A stretch of 64,000 nt of DNA from Liolophura sinensis (GCF_032854445.1 NC_088300.1:40390458-40454457); one strand, 5' to 3'; positions 1 to 13,148 are shown, numbered from the stretch's first letter. Notes: generated by a model from the sequence alone, not told the origin. Made by a program: numbers and translations.

Positions 1-1620
1 ATAGAATACAAGACGAAATATTTATTTGAAAAACCTGTATCCATCTGTTAATGACAAAAATAAGGGTTATAACCATAATGGAACTAGACATAAAATAAGT
101 CAGTATGCTGACGACACTCTGACGACGGATTCTGGATGGATCCCAGAACACTTTACAAATAGGGCCAAAAATTAATATAGAAAAAACAAAAGCAGTGTAG
201 ATAGACAGGCTGTTTGTCTGGGTGCAATCTAAAACTATGCCAGGGCATAAAGCTGGACTCGACGAATGAACTAAACATATTGTGTATTCTGTTCTCAACT
301 ATGGATTTCAACAGCGTATGGAGAATTAACTGTGTTGTAAGAATAAAGCAATTAAAACTAGAATTACAAAAATGGAGATAGAGAAACATCATCCTCCTGG
401 GTAAAATAACGGTTATCAAATCTTTGGCACTTCCCAAAATGATCTTTTCTTTTTATTACCTTGCCCTCCGTTGTATGTTTTAAAAGAAATTAGCAGTTTA
501 CTGTATAAATTTCTTTGGAATGACGGTGCCTGATAGGATAAAGAGGTCAACTATAAGAAAAGATTATGCCTATGGGGTTTAAGGATGATTAATATTATGC
601 CTTTTATGCAATCTTTAAAGTTAACATGGGTGAGACGGCTTGTTATTGAAGAAAATAACTGGCAAACAATTTCGATTACACCTGTACACTGGCATAAGAT
701 GAAGGCTGTTGGAGGGAGATACGTCAAAGATATCATACAGGCAATAAAAAACCCTTTTGGATTGAAACACCCGAAGCGTGGGAATGTTTTTGTGGAAAAA
801 TCGAAAGTAGAACACTGAGAAATATATTAGGTGGACACTTATGGTACAACTCAAATTTTATAAACTCATTGTTCTTCATTCAGAATTGGTATAAAAGCAA
901 GATGTTATATATTAGGGGCATTATAAATATTAATGGTGATATTTGCAAATTTAAATGACGTTAAGGACAAATTTGGAATAAAATGTACATTTTTAGATTA
1001 CAATAAATTAGTAAAAAATACACCCTCGGAGTTTTAATTGATATAAAACTGAATACTGACATGCTTATCCTGTGTACTTCAACACGTGAAGTGAGGTACA
1101 CGTGTTTTTGTGATATTTTGAATGGCGGTGACTGTGATACACTACTGCTAAGTAAATGGGAGCATATCTTACAGCTAAATGATATTAATGTAAAAAGTGT
1201 TTTCTTATCTCGCTTTGAAAGTACTAGAGATGTAAAATTAAGAGATTTTCGATATAAAATTTTGCACCGGATATGTCCTACAAAATCTTATCTGTACAAA
1301 ACTGATAGAAAAGATGATAACGTTTGTGAACTCTGTAACAAAGAAAAGGAAACCATTGAACATTTATTTATCCAGTGTGAGATAGTTAAAATGTTTTGGC
1401 CGAGATTTGAAAGGTGGTTAAAGCAGGAGTGCAACTCTATGTGCAAAATCGACAATGCCACAGTAGTTTTTCTTATTCAAAGAAAAGACAATAACAAACA
1501 CTTTACTTATACTAGGAAAATTGGATGTTTGAGACAAAAAATATATATTTAGAAGATCTACTTAATAAACTGGCTGAATACTTTAGAATTGAAGAATATA
1601 TTGCCAAAAAAAAAAAATAA
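1..1620 (+). mobile_element. Degenerate non-LTR retrotransposon (LINE), 3' half of ORF2
   Basis: Decayed reverse-transcriptase reading frame spread over several frames. Around 84-120 one frame reads GTRHKISQYADDTL, containing the YADD catalytic motif of reverse transcriptase. Around 160-205 a frame gives KINIEKTKAV, the segment that usually follows. Near 350-450 another gives LLGKITVIKSLALPK, and near 583-640 MINIMPFMQSLKLTWVRRL, both typical of the region after the RT palm in L1/Tx1-type elements. The longest intact piece (1061-1552) ends with a C-x2-C...H-x4-C knuckle (CELCNKEKETIEHLFIQC), the zf-RVT motif at the LINE C-terminus. An A-run at 1605-1620 may be the 3' tail. Frameshifts and stops make it non-functional. 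The 5' part lies off the left edge. Confidence 0.85.
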
Positions 1621-3610
1621 AACTGGGACGGAACGTGAATTGAAAACCAAATTGAATAGCAGCTATAATGTATTTAATGAAGAAGTAAATGTATAAATGT
1701 GCGAGTGGAGGTGAGAGCTAAAGCGCGGCTGCATATAAATGTTAGTCTTCTGACTGGTGAAAAAGAGAAAAAAAAAAGAAAGATGACTATTACCACATAG
1801 AATGCATACACTTGTGTACAGTAATGCATATACATTTGGTAGCGTGATCAATCAATGGGGCACGAATTCGGTTCTTTGTGCCAGTTGAGAGTATTATCCA
1901 GTTGATACTACAAGTTTTCGGATTGCATTGGGTCAGGGCAGTTAAGTGTGGGTGGTGTTGTTGTCGTAAACTTTGCTATGTGTCAATACGTGTATTAGTG
2001 TGTAAGTGATTGCCCCTCTCTGCTTAAACGTACGGCGGTTAAAGGGAAATTTAAGAAACTTTGATATGTTATAGACCGACATATGCTCTAGTTAAATAGG
2101 AAACTTTTGACTGAATCGTTCTGTTCCTTGATTTAAGCTTTTTGTATGTGAATTCCAAATACCATTCTTGAGAATTTATCTTCAACCTGTATGCAAATTA
2201 AGCGTCTTCAGTCATGTTTAGCGGGTCACCTGACATTTTCTTTCAGCGTTCTTCCATTTTCTCGCTAAGTTTATCATCAATGGACGCAAATTGTATCGTA
2301 TGCGGTGTTTCCTTGCGTGGTGAACCGAAGTAAAGTACAATTTTTACCATAAGTTTCAAAACTTTACTGGAGGTCAAAAAAAAATTAAAATGGCCTAAAT
2401 ATGGTTTCGTGAATTTTATTTCACTCCGGATATTTGAAAAAATTATACTTTAAAGCGTTTAAAAAGAGAACTAGGACGATAGGGCTGATCTGGCCATCAT
2501 AAATATGTCGTAATATTATATTTTAAAGCGTAGAAAGAGATCTAGGACGATATGACTTGTGATAAATCGTAACTCATGATCTGGCCTTCATAAATATGTC
2601 GTTATATTTGAGCTGCGATCATGCAATAGTTGTTGTCTATCGATTTCTGAATGATGGAAACTTCGATTTTTGCCTTGTCCTTCCGTTCTCGATGCGAGCA
2701 CCCACACTACGAATTTGCTTTATGCGATGTTAATGGCATCGTTAAAAGAAAAATGTCAAGCTCTGTTAGAGGCATACAACATGCCTGTGACATACAAAAT
2801 GTGAAGGTTATAGAAACTTGCAAACTTATGTTTATCAATAAAATAAACATTTTAGTGATCAGAATTAGATAGCATGTACGGCTTATCCAATGAAATAGCC
2901 GCTCCATTTTCAGTAGTCGTTTATATCACTATTTCTACTGCATGCTTTCATTTTCTACTGCATACTAAAATAAAGCTTTGGAACATGTGGTTAAAATGTA
3001 CTTATGTACAAGGTAGGTTAATGAAAGTTAGGAAATGGTCACGAAAACAGCACTAGCTTAACGGCACCTTGACCTGACCTTAAAACTGGAGTGCAGCGTT
3101 CAGGAACTTCAATAACTGGACTAGACTGACGGACTATGGCTTGATATATTTAAATTCTATAAAATTCGAACCTTTTAGGAACCAACACGGTTCTGGAAAA
3201 GTTTTGAAGCTATGTTATAACCTTACCCGTTCCACGGCGACAAACATGGAAAAACGTCTCCTATGCCCGAACATCGCTGGGGTGACCGACTTTCTCAATT
3301 GCAAGACGACGAAGCTGCCATGAAATCTGCAAATATTTCTATAAAATGTTTACGGCTAAGATGGCTTTGCATTTTCTGGTAACTTCTTGCAAATCCTGGT
3401 ATGGTTTTGCCTGTTTAAACTTTCAGGTAACAAACATATGTACACTCGGGTAATGATTTTACTATTTTCGGTTTGTATAAACTCGTTACATGTATGCAAG
3501 CTAAGCTGTTTGGAACTGGGTTAGAGCACGTAAAAACATATTTTTGCACATAGCCACATGTAATCGTTATTTCTCTAATCACATGACTGTGTTCTCTTTA
3601 TCCGTGTTAG
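1621..3610. other. Non-coding stretch upstream of the DUF229 exon
   Basis: Only short open frames with no recognisable domain. A diffuse repeat of the phrase 'aaagcgt..aaagagatctaggacgat' with 'ctggcc(a/t)tcataaatatgtcgt' occurs at about 2451-2510 and 2526-2602, an imperfect ~75-bp duplication. The first exon or exons of the DUF229 gene may lie here but could not be identified. Confidence 0.4.
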
Positions 3611-5519
3611 GACCGGTGGTTTGAAATCGAGGAACCCAAGAAAACTGGTCACATTCCTAACACTCTGTTTCTCGGCGATTGGGGTGCTTGCGCTCTATTC
3701 ATTGCTAACATCCACTGAGAGGTTGATCCCTGCCAAACAGACACTTGAAAAGAATTACCTGGTGTACACGCCTGGGTGTACCATTCCCGAACTGGATCCC
3801 TACGATGAGTCAATCCGGAAGTTTGTGCAGGAAGTTCCTGACTTACACTGTGGCAAAGTACCGCTCTCCTTAACTGTCCAGGATGGACTTTGGATGAGAA
3901 TCAACCAATCACAGATAGGCATCGTTTCACCAATCTTCGGCCACTGTTCATACAGTGTTATCACACGCACGCCAAATTCAGATGGTGATTTCACTCTTTC
4001 AAAACCGATAAAGTTTGAAAATGATTTTGAGGTATCCGATGAGTATATTTCTGTTAGCTGCTTTAACAAGGAAGGCAAGATCATGTACAAAAACTACCAC
4101 GCGTTTGTGTTACCTAAAAACATTTCTACAGAAAATCAGACAGTGTACACAGAAGAAGCAAGTCCTTCAAATGGACAACCAAGCGTTGTTTTCGTGGGCG
4201 TGGACTCCGTTTCGCAACTCAACATGATCCGACAGCTGAACAGAACACGCCACTTTCTCACGCAGATTCTCGGAAGTGTTGAATACAAAGGCTACAACAA
4301 AGTTGCGGACAACACATTTGTCAATATTGTTCCGCTGCTTGCCGGGAAGTTTATCGCCGAAGTGCCGTTTGATGAATCTACAATGAGAAATAGGTTTCTG
4401 GATGATATTGACTTTTTGTGGAAAGAGTTTTCTTCCGCTGGATATACGACATTTCTTGCCGAAGACGCTCCACATATCGGTACGTTTAATTACCTTAAGG
4501 CTGGTTTCCGTCAACCACCTACAGATTACTACTTGAGACCATTTAGCTTAGCCATGCTTAGAGATAAGTCCATCTGGAACACGAATAGTTATTGTGTTGT
4601 AGACCGTCTGGAAACACGCATTGTTCTGGACTACATGTCTGATTTTCTGGAGCAAAATCAAAATAAATCTGTCTTTGCCTACGCATTTTTAAGCAAAATC
4701 AGTCATGACTTAATAAACGAGGTAGGAGGATCCGATTATCTTTACTTAAAATTTTTCCAAAACCTAAAAGAGAAAAATCTTCTAGAAAATACAATTTTGT
4801 TTTTCTTCAGCGACCATGGGATACGTTTTGGCGGTTTACGTAATACCTACGTTGGTAAGATGGAGGAAAGGTTGCCAATGATGTTTATTCACTTGCCGAT
4901 GTCTTTTAAATCGAGATATCCGCAGGCTACCAGAAATATTAACCTGAATGCGCATAGACTTACAACCCCCTTTGACATCTATTATACCCTGAAGGATATC
5001 GTGTCAGAAAGCTTTGAAGAATCCTCAGACCATCACCAGTCAGAGCGAGGCCTGAGTTTATTCTCTGAGGTATCCACCAACAGGACATGCGAGTCGGCAG
5101 CAATCGCTCCTCACTGGTGCACCTGCCAATCTCAAGTCGAACTCGACGTACACGATAAAATCGCCCGGAGAGCAGCCGTGTTTGCGGTGGACCACATCAA
5201 CCAGGATGTTAATAATAGTATGTGTGCTATACTACAACTGAAAGCTATCAATCGTGCGTGGCGGTCCGTTATGAATCCCGAAGTCTTAAAACACAATCAT
5301 AATTTGCTTGATAAAGAGCAGTCTGTTACCGACTACCAGATAATGTTTACGTCGGTTCCCGGTGATGGCCAGTTTGAAGCAACAGTTCGCCATGTCGAAA
5401 CTAAAGATTTATTCAAGCTGACAGGGGATATAAGCCGGATTAACCTGTACGGTGATCAGTCTCACTGTGTCCACGACACCAAACTGAAAAAGTACTGCTA
5501 TTGTTCAGTGCAAATATAA
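3611..5519 (+). CDS. DUF229 family protein (alkaline-phosphatase/sulfatase fold), terminal exon
   Basis: Large 3' exon of about 635 codons ending in TAA. It follows a good acceptor (tctctttatccgtgttag at 3593-3610), and base 3611 completes a codon begun upstream, so the initiator Met is in an unseen exon; the first in-frame ATG comes only after about 90 residues. Near the N-terminus KLVTFLTLCFSAIGVLALYSL is a signal anchor, giving a type II, Golgi/luminal topology. The family core follows: PSVVFVGVDSVSQL (VDS at ~194-196, metal/nucleophile region of the phosphatase fold), GYNKVADNTFVNIVPLLAGK (~224-243), EDAPHIGTFNYLKAGF (~281-296), TDYYLRPF, SKISHD (His ~362) and FFSDHGIRFGG (DHG ~398-400), then a Cys-rich end with APHWCTCQ. 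Both metal-site motifs are intact. DUF229 proteins are widespread in lophotrochozoans and nematodes; substrate unknown. Ends normally, no frameshift. Confidence 0.9.
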
Positions 5520-6120
5520 TGATTTATATCTTTATTTTTCTGCCTGTGGTGTGTTCAGTTGTGACTAAAAAATCTGGATTGATTGATTATCATGTAACAT
5601 TTGTTTTCAATGGGAAGAAAAATAACATCAAATCTATAAATAATGTGAAAAGTAGTCTTACGGTCTGGGATTTTCCATAAACTTGATTATCACACTTCGT
5701 GTAAGTTTCCTGTTCTATTATTGTGATTTTTATCAAATTATGACGTACCACACACAAGCTTTGCACATGGCATATTTATATTTCACATGGCTAATTAATC
5801 TCAATTGAATTAGTATTTTGGCGAAATCATGGCTACAGTAACAAGATCCACGGAGAAAACAAACAACCTGCGGCAAATTACTGATCAACTTTGCTATCTA
5901 TGACTTATTTGCACGCCACAGTGGTCTGCGACGTACATTAGACAGTTCAAACAGCCCTCGTTGAACGCTAATGACTACGAAGACTTCACGAACAATGCGA
6001 GCGGGGAATCTACTAAGCTCCTGTCCAAGAACTTGCATTTAATAGTAGACCTTTGCCTGCTGAATAGTAAGTTAAATGGTACGTGCATCATTAACATGAC
6101 CATTATCAAAACTGCTATCA
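5520..6120. other. 3' flank of the DUF229 gene
   Basis: AT-rich sequence following the stop codon. No canonical AATAAA was noted close to the stop, and no other gene is recognisable. Confidence 0.35.
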
Positions 6121-6127
6121 GTGTTAA

Positions 6128-6196
6128 TTGTTTCATCACGGAAGGTACCTATTCCTTTGTTTCATCACGAAAGGCACTTATACCGTTGTTTCATTG
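6128..6196 (-). repeat. 29-bp minisatellite, short inverted cluster
   Basis: About two copies of the ~29-bp unit tttcatcacggaaggcacct..., in the opposite orientation to the cluster at 6645-6775. Confidence 0.6.
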
Positions 6197-6644
6197 CATG
6201 TACTTTACACATAAAAATGACACTGACTTTTGTCATCCTTGGGTTTTAACCTTGCTTTTCCCTATGGCGATCTGTATACTTATAGTGCAGTAATGAAACG
6301 TCATGCAGAAGACAGGGACTGTCTCACTTTTCCAACGCGGTTACAGTGGTATTGAATTTCGAAAGAGACATGTACAATATCTTTCAACGACGTATATTCT
6401 TTGGCAAGGGATTAGCTAGTACTGTCTAAATTTACCATGACAAATTGTTTATATTTAGGGAGTGGAGTGTTTTGATTGATCTTTTTGCGTGAAGAAAAAT
6501 TGCACCCTTGTCCAGATATTTTATCGGATGTTTCCTTGTCGTTGCCAATGCACGTGCCTGTAATCTTGTAAAATTGTCCATCAGGCAAGATATGTATGTT
6601 TTCTACATATACACTGAAATTAGGGGTTTTCCTGCCTTCCTTGA

Positions 6645-6775
6645 TGAAACTACGGTATAGATGTCTTCCGTGATGAACACCGTGATGTAATAACGGTGTA
6701 GGTGCCTTCCGTGATGAAACAGCGGTGTAGGTGCCTTCCGTGATGAAACAACGGTGTAGGTACCTTCCAAGTGAA
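6645..6775 (+). repeat. 29-bp minisatellite cluster
   Basis: Four to five units of ~29 bp built on ggtgtaggtgccttccgtga followed by tgaaaca. The unit is the reverse complement of that at 6128-6196, so the two clusters form an inverted pair about 450 bp apart. Confidence 0.75.
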
Positions 6776-6779
6776 AAGC

Positions 6780-8315
6780 AAGCAAATTAACTACACGTAT
6801 ATGAGACACTGTCGAGACTGTAACGTTCTCGTACTGATTTGATCGTCTTTCCTTTTTACCTTTTCTTTCCAGAGCAGTTTTCAACTGCAATTTTCTGTTC
6901 AAGGACTGCAATTTTTGGCAATACTCTCATACTCTTCACATTGCAGGCGATACCAACAATACTGGAGAATGACACTTGTTGATGAACCTACACTGATGGT
7001 TCTATTTAGACAAGGTTCTTGTTGTAGTTGATTAATATACGTGGAATGTGAACCATCAATTTGCTTTTAGGGTCGGAAAATCAGAATATATATTTTAATT
7101 CATTTTATTGCATGCTACTGTAAATCTGTTTATGAAGTTGCCAGCGCGTGGTTGCCAGTTTGATGTTCAAAAGTGAATTAGATGCCAGTTACTGTTCAAA
7201 TTTAAACTGGCATATAGGAGTAATGCATAATAATATAAGAAATTCACCGACTCGCACGAGCGAGGAAAACTTACGGGGCATGAGTTTTGGATTTCAGCGC
7301 TAGGGGGCGAATTGGCAACTGGCATTTGAATTGGCATCTTGGTGATTTAATAACAACACTTCTTTTGATCACAAGTTTCAGCAAAATGCATTGTCCAGAA
7401 AAAAGTTTTCTGTTAGAGCGGAATTGTAATACAATACCTTGTTATATACACACGTATGACAACTGCTGGTGCAATATTTCAGCGATGAGATCTATTTTCT
7501 TACAAATTGCCCTCAATAAACGTATGTAAACTACAAAATGGAAGATCGATTTTTAAAGAGACTGCTTTCACTTGGTCAGTACATTTGGATAAACATGAGG
7601 AAAAATTAATTTGAATCGAATGATAATAGAGCAGTCTAACCTCATATGTCTCGTGTCATTTGATTTGAAAACGACACATGGCAAATAAGTTGAATAAAAT
7701 GGGGTAAAACTCCTGGAACACATTGGACAGAAGTTGTATTGTACTACTTTCGGCTGAAATCATTAGGGTTTTTTGCCCTTCTAGAGTTCACAAAACTGTG
7801 GCCTTAGCGTAAAAAACCGTGGAGATAACTGGTATTTATTGACTTGGCTTAATGGTCATGTTTGCTCCTAAATGTAGAGGAACTAAAACTATGCAAGCTA
7901 TACAAACATACTCCTAAAACACTAGCCTGCTGATCAATGTTTAAATGTATATCATCCATATATACTCATATAGTATACGTGGAAAGAATATTGGCCAGAG
8001 CAAAATTGTGGAATCAAACCCTGTATATAAGCTTTAGTATTTACATTCATCAACAACGACGCATCAAATGATATAAATAGTGATAACACTCAACATTTAA
8101 TTATGCAAACACCGAGATGTTAATCACGATACAGCAATATAACATATGTATATAGCAAAGTTATGATACAGTTTAATGGTTTGTATGCCTAATGTCAAAC
8201 GTTTGTAACAATATGTGATCTCTTAAATAGGCAAGGAAAATTCAATAGCGTGTTCATCTCGATTCGTAGTCTTTCCCAGTTCTGTCGGCAACAGCCAAAG
8301 ACCACAGATGATTCG
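6780..8315. other. Non-coding, nothing recognised
   Basis: AT-rich sequence with short unconvincing frames only. Confidence 0.35.
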
Positions 8316-8561
8316 CCTCACGTCTCTATTAGAGGATCATGTTTTGGAATGGTGAACACTGCATTCTTGTCTGCATTGTGGCAAATTGGCCACAATGCGT
8401 GAAACCGTGAGAAATGTCTTAAACAGTTTGGGGTCGCCCTCACATATTGAGATTTCTGAGCTGTTAACAATATCTGGGAAATCAGTAATAACAAAGGCCT
8501 CAAAAAGATTCTTATGGTACACCTGGTGTTACACTTTTATATGAGGAATTTAAACTATTTA

Positions 8562-8741
8562 CTCAAGCTGGCTTCCTCTCCGGCCGTACGTGGGAAGGTC
8601 TGGCAGCAGCTGCGGATGGTCGTGGGTTTCCCCCCAGGCTATGCCCGGAATCCCCGCACATTAATGCTGGTCGCCATTGTATAAGTGAAATATTCTTGAG
8701 TACGGCGTAAAACACAAATCATAGAAATAAATAAATAAAAT
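8562..8741 (+). mobile_element. Family-A SINE, 5'-truncated
   Basis: Matches the window's recurrent SINE: 'gctggcttcctctccggccg', 'atggtcgtgggtttcccc', 'gaaatattcttgagtacggc', 'gtaaaacac', then an AAATAAATAAAT tail. The tRNA-like head is missing. Confidence 0.85.
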
Positions 8742-8809
8742 AAACCAATTACAACAGTAGACTGAGTACTGTTGTGCAAATAAAATCTAAAAATAAAAAG
8801 ATCTAAGTT

Positions 8810-9055
8810 GTCCATTTATACCATCTGATGGTACAAGGGCAGATGAGTAGAACTTTTTCAAAAACGTTCGAAAAAACTGGTATTAAAAATATTGATATAT
8901 AATTTGTTACATCCTGCTTAACATATTGGTTTATATCTGGATTAAAACCACTTGATATAGATTTGTTAATGTGTGGAATAGCCAGCTCATCCGCCAACTC
9001 GTATAGGATAATACCAGACATATTGCCAGATCCACATGTCTTTTTGGATCTGTTC
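8810..9055 (-). mobile_element. LINE reverse-transcriptase fragment
   Basis: The minus frame contains LADELAIPHINKSISSGF followed by VTNYISIFLIPVFSNVFEKV. This resembles the RT segment normally reading 'NYRPISLLPVLSKVFEKV' with the preceding 'HIINxSIxxGxxP'. The linker between them is shortened, and no catalytic YxDD piece follows. It is therefore a dead fragment. Confidence 0.7.
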
Positions 9056-9198
9056 AACATTTTCAGGTGATATTAAAATGAAAGACAACGGATCATCTAT
9101 AGCCCTGTTCAATAAGGGTTGTTATCTCCCCCTGATCTTACCTCCCTTTGCGCACTCTTTAGTCACAACGGGTACAAAAAATGATTTGGAGAATAAAC

Positions 9199-9470
9199 AT
9201 GACAGACAACAAGACGTGGCCTAGCCTTGGATTTAAGAAGCATTATTGTTGTGTATGCAGTAATTTCATAGGGAAAATTGTGAATCAGAGGACAATTACT
9301 TTACATCGATTTCCGTCAGAAAGACCAATCAAGAAGGTTGAGAAGACTTCGTTCAGTGAATCGGAACTTTGAATTTAATAATAAAAACGACCGTCCCTGC
9401 TGTGCTCATTTCAAGTATGGCATCGTCCACAGAAAGTCACCAGAACACTGTCCAGCAATTTGAATGGAAA
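9199..9470 (+). pseudogene. THAP-type zinc finger fragment with a frameshift
   Basis: From an ATG at 9199 the frame reads MTDNKTWPSLGFKKHYCCVC, then TLHRFPSERPIKK, and stops at 9370-9372. Switching one frame at about 9325-9340 continues as LRRLRSVNRNFEFNNKNDRP then CCAHFKYG. Together this is the THAP C2CH layout: C-x2-C, conserved HRFP, basic helix, C-x2-H-F. THAP domains are DNA-binding fingers of P-element-like transposases and host regulators. The Trp expected after the HRFP segment is not visible. The frame break and absence of a transposase body suggest a pseudogene or transposon relic; a small intron at the shift is less likely. Confidence 0.6.
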
Positions 9471-9474
9471 TTGG

Positions 9475-12400
9475 TAAGATAAAGCCTCAAACTTCAATCT
9501 GTTATCTAACCAGTGGTATCAGACATGTAAAATTTATTGTTCCATAAACTAGCAAAAAAACTTAAAATATTATAACCTGCAACAGTGAGTGCGCAGTCTT
9601 TCGATATTGCTTGATATCTCACTCTAAGCTGTTTCTTCGCATCCATGCAATGACTGTCAGGTGTCCTAGTTCCACTAAGAACTAAATAGTTGTAAACATC
9701 CCCTGCTCTGAATGGCGGTACCTCGACAAGCTTGTCATCCCTATTACAATCAGTTCATTTGTCAACTTCGGACGCCATTTTGTTACAGCCTCCGGAAGTG
9801 GCAGAAATCTACGAACGATAACTCTTCAAACGGAGATAATAAGCTTATTGAACAGGACTATATAAGCACATCCGGAAGTTCAGACTGGAAAGTTCACAAT
9901 CAATTTCGCTAGTAGAGTACACTGCATCTTTCATAATTTTTCACTGCTGTGACATAACAGTTTGTTCTGATGTTTGTCTAGAGGGCGACATCATTACTTC
10001 AAAGAGAGGTAAGAATCCAAAGAAAATGATACGAGCCAGTAGTGTGATCGAAACCATCTCGACGTCAAGATTGCTTCCTGTGGTATTAGAATTGTTAAAC
10101 AAAATTATTTTATTTTCTTTGCTCGCGATATATCTTACAGTCTGTCGCAAAAACATATGACGTCAACCGAACATGCTGCACAGTAATTCATCTATGCAAG
10201 GTATAAATTATTGATACCCCAGATGTGTTTTTATTGCCAATCCCTTTTGGGCAAGGGTATGCCAATATTTAAACCCATCTAATCAGCCAACGCAATCGAT
10301 AATCACGGGTGATGTACGGACAACTCTGTTTATTGACGAATACGTCTGAATACATTCTGGTAAAATCCCGTCATTGTGAACGATGGCCGCCATGACTGAT
10401 ATACTCTTGTAGACAGAAAAATTATTTATCATAATTCCTCGGCCTCATTTTTTGTTTGTAACACATTTTTCTTGGACCAATAAAACTGTAGGCTTTAATC
10501 ACGCAGGAGAGGATACAAACAGGCGACAAACAGTGACATACTTCTCCCTATTTACATGTACGTACACTGTACTTCATGAAATAGTAATATATCGTAACGA
10601 GCCATAGGTTTCGCTTGAGGCGTTTCACAAAGGTCTGGTAGTATACCGATGGTCAAGTTGTTTGTGTTTCTCTTGCTACGACACGTTGCGTGTTGGTTCA
10701 CTCCAGGTCAGGTTGGCTGTTTCCTCTCCCTGGCGTCAGATAGCGCTAATGGCTTCAACCTTCAAGGTACGCAGCATAAGCCAAGAAACCAGACAACGAG
10801 CCCGGGTGCTTCAGTCCGGTTCCCTCCACCCATGAAACTGCGCACGCGTGCTGTCGTACATGTGTACTTTTCTTGTGAACAACGTTACACAACAAACCAT
10901 CATCAGACACAGGCCAGCTTTTATCCCATTATCTCTGCATACGTCAATGAGCGACCTGTTCACATTCAGCGCCATTCTTCCTTCTTATTATCAACAATTC
11001 TCTGCCTGCCATGAAATGCGTTATTGAAACGCAAATTCGTTTTGAATCATGCTAGGAAAAGACTTTATTTTCCATATCGTTGTGCTGCTTTTCATTAACA
11101 TTCTTACGTTATCGTAGGGTTTTATTCTGTTTTAGGAAGCATCGTAGTTCTCGTGCGGCGATATAATAAATATATCTTTTAATGTCCAGGAAACATATAT
11201 CCTGAGTGACAGAAACTGTGCATAGCAATAAATAACACGGAAATAATAACGGTTAATGAAGTCAAAAAAAGTTGCCCACCGATTTAATTTGTTATTTTCC
11301 GGACATTCAACAAATGTCAAGTATAGCTTCTTGCAGAAAATAAAAGTTACATTCTATACTGATTCCATCCCAAACGTGTGATAATACAAAATTACAAAAA
11401 ACATTATTAAATTCAACACAAACGTTTTCATCACCACCGAACAGTAAAACATAACTGACTGTATTTGCAGAATATTAAACACTGTCACAATGGCTCCTCT
11501 GTTTTATTGTCTATGTTATGATATACTGAGTTTCTGAATTGTAAGGAGTAACGTTGTATACCCTATTTTTAGGGTGTTCCGTAAATGCTCAGTAAATTGT
11601 AATAAGGTATACCCGCTCCGTGAATCTGGAATCCGTCTTTACAATGCCTTCCATAGAGCCAATAATGCTACTAGACACCGTAGTGAGCAGCATACACTGG
11701 AGACACCAGAACACACAAATCCTTCAGGTTCCATTATCTCATACCCTCCTGAAAACATAAACAAAACAGAAATATGTCTACCACAATGGCTATATGAATG
11801 AGAAAGATGGGAAACAGGGCGAAATGAATGAGATAATTCATCTGAGAGACTTTTGCACACATCCAGCAGTTTTAAGGGGAAGTAAGTCCTCACGTTACTG
11901 TATCCAACAAGAAAGCATTGTTAATTGTCAAAGGAACAAATCGTACTCATTTTTTATCCAAAAATATGAGCTAACCCAAACACCAATGTCGATGAACCTG
12001 CATGTTGGTATTCTCAACACATTCCAAGGTAAGGAGCACTTTTGCTCGTTGAAGGGTTAATTTGTGTGTGGAAAGACATTGCCATGTCTAACAAGTGTAG
12101 CAAACACTTTTGAAACATATTCGTAAATTGTCTTGTGTTACGAACCCTCTCTTCAAATATTGTATTATATTGTTTTATTGTTTAATCAATGTATAACCTA
12201 CATTTTCCCCTCTGTGTACGTTTTAGCCTGCACGTAAGCGTTCTAGAGGCTTCTGTGTTTATGAATTTAATGTCATTCTACATAGAATATACATGCTGGA
12301 AATATGTATTGGTGTTGTAAACATGTCTACGATCAAACTATTCAAAATTTTCTTGCAGTGTACGTCATTCTTTAAATGAGTGACGGAGTTGTCAAACTCG

Positions 12401-13140
12401 CAGTTATTTACAAGTCAGCTTTGGAGCAGTCATATTTACTGTCACCCACTGGATTTTGCCGGTTTCGAAGAATGGCTTTCACGACATTCGACATTCATCA
12501 CCTGTACTCCTTTCTGTACGTAACACTTTGTGAGCTTGTGTTTCGCCACCTGCTTTTATTTTGACACATTATTTTGGAGCTTGTATCGCTCAAGTCTCTT
12601 TGTACGATTACGTACATTTCATCCCAGTTTACCCTGAAAGTGAATGTGTATATTTCCGAGGAGTGAAACATACAATGCCAACTCGGCACCACAGACACTA
12701 CTGTCAACAAGTCCGTCCTGAGAAGTTACACCTTCACAGGCAGTTGGGGAATAAACCATCGTCAGCGTGCCGTGCGCACTGCCTCTTGTCACTTATTGGA
12801 TAGTCATTCTCTTAACTGTTTTCCCTAATTCTATATTCACACGGACTGACTCGATCCACCCGGATTTGGACACTATCATCAATAAGAGACTATATATTTT
12901 TGTAATTACTTGTATTATTTTGTATATTATTGTCATTTGTAATACTAGTCTATTTTGCTCATAAATATGTATTGAACTTATTCACGCGTCTTCGTGTTTC
13001 TTTGTTTGATCTTGTGTTAGGCCCATCTCTGATCTGAGAGTTAAGCAAGCAACTTGTATCTCATCTTTATTCTCTGATCTTTACCCTCCCCTACAGCTTA
13101 AAAGAAAGCAGAACTAGTTCATTATAGACTGATTTCGCTC
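9475..13140. other. Non-coding stretch, no supported gene
   Basis: Several short frames on both strands, none with a domain. One frame (10649-10766) has an N-terminus that looks like a signal peptide and a donor-like site; see findings. Remaining 3' exon(s) of the VWDE-like gene, if inside the window, should lie somewhere in 5.5-13.4 kb on the minus strand, but none could be identified. Confidence 0.3.
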
Positions 13141-13148
13141 TGTTCGGA

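Noticed and set aside
5961-6293. 110-codon plus frame after the DUF229 gene
   Set aside because: It runs through the 29-bp minisatellite and shows no domain or splice context.
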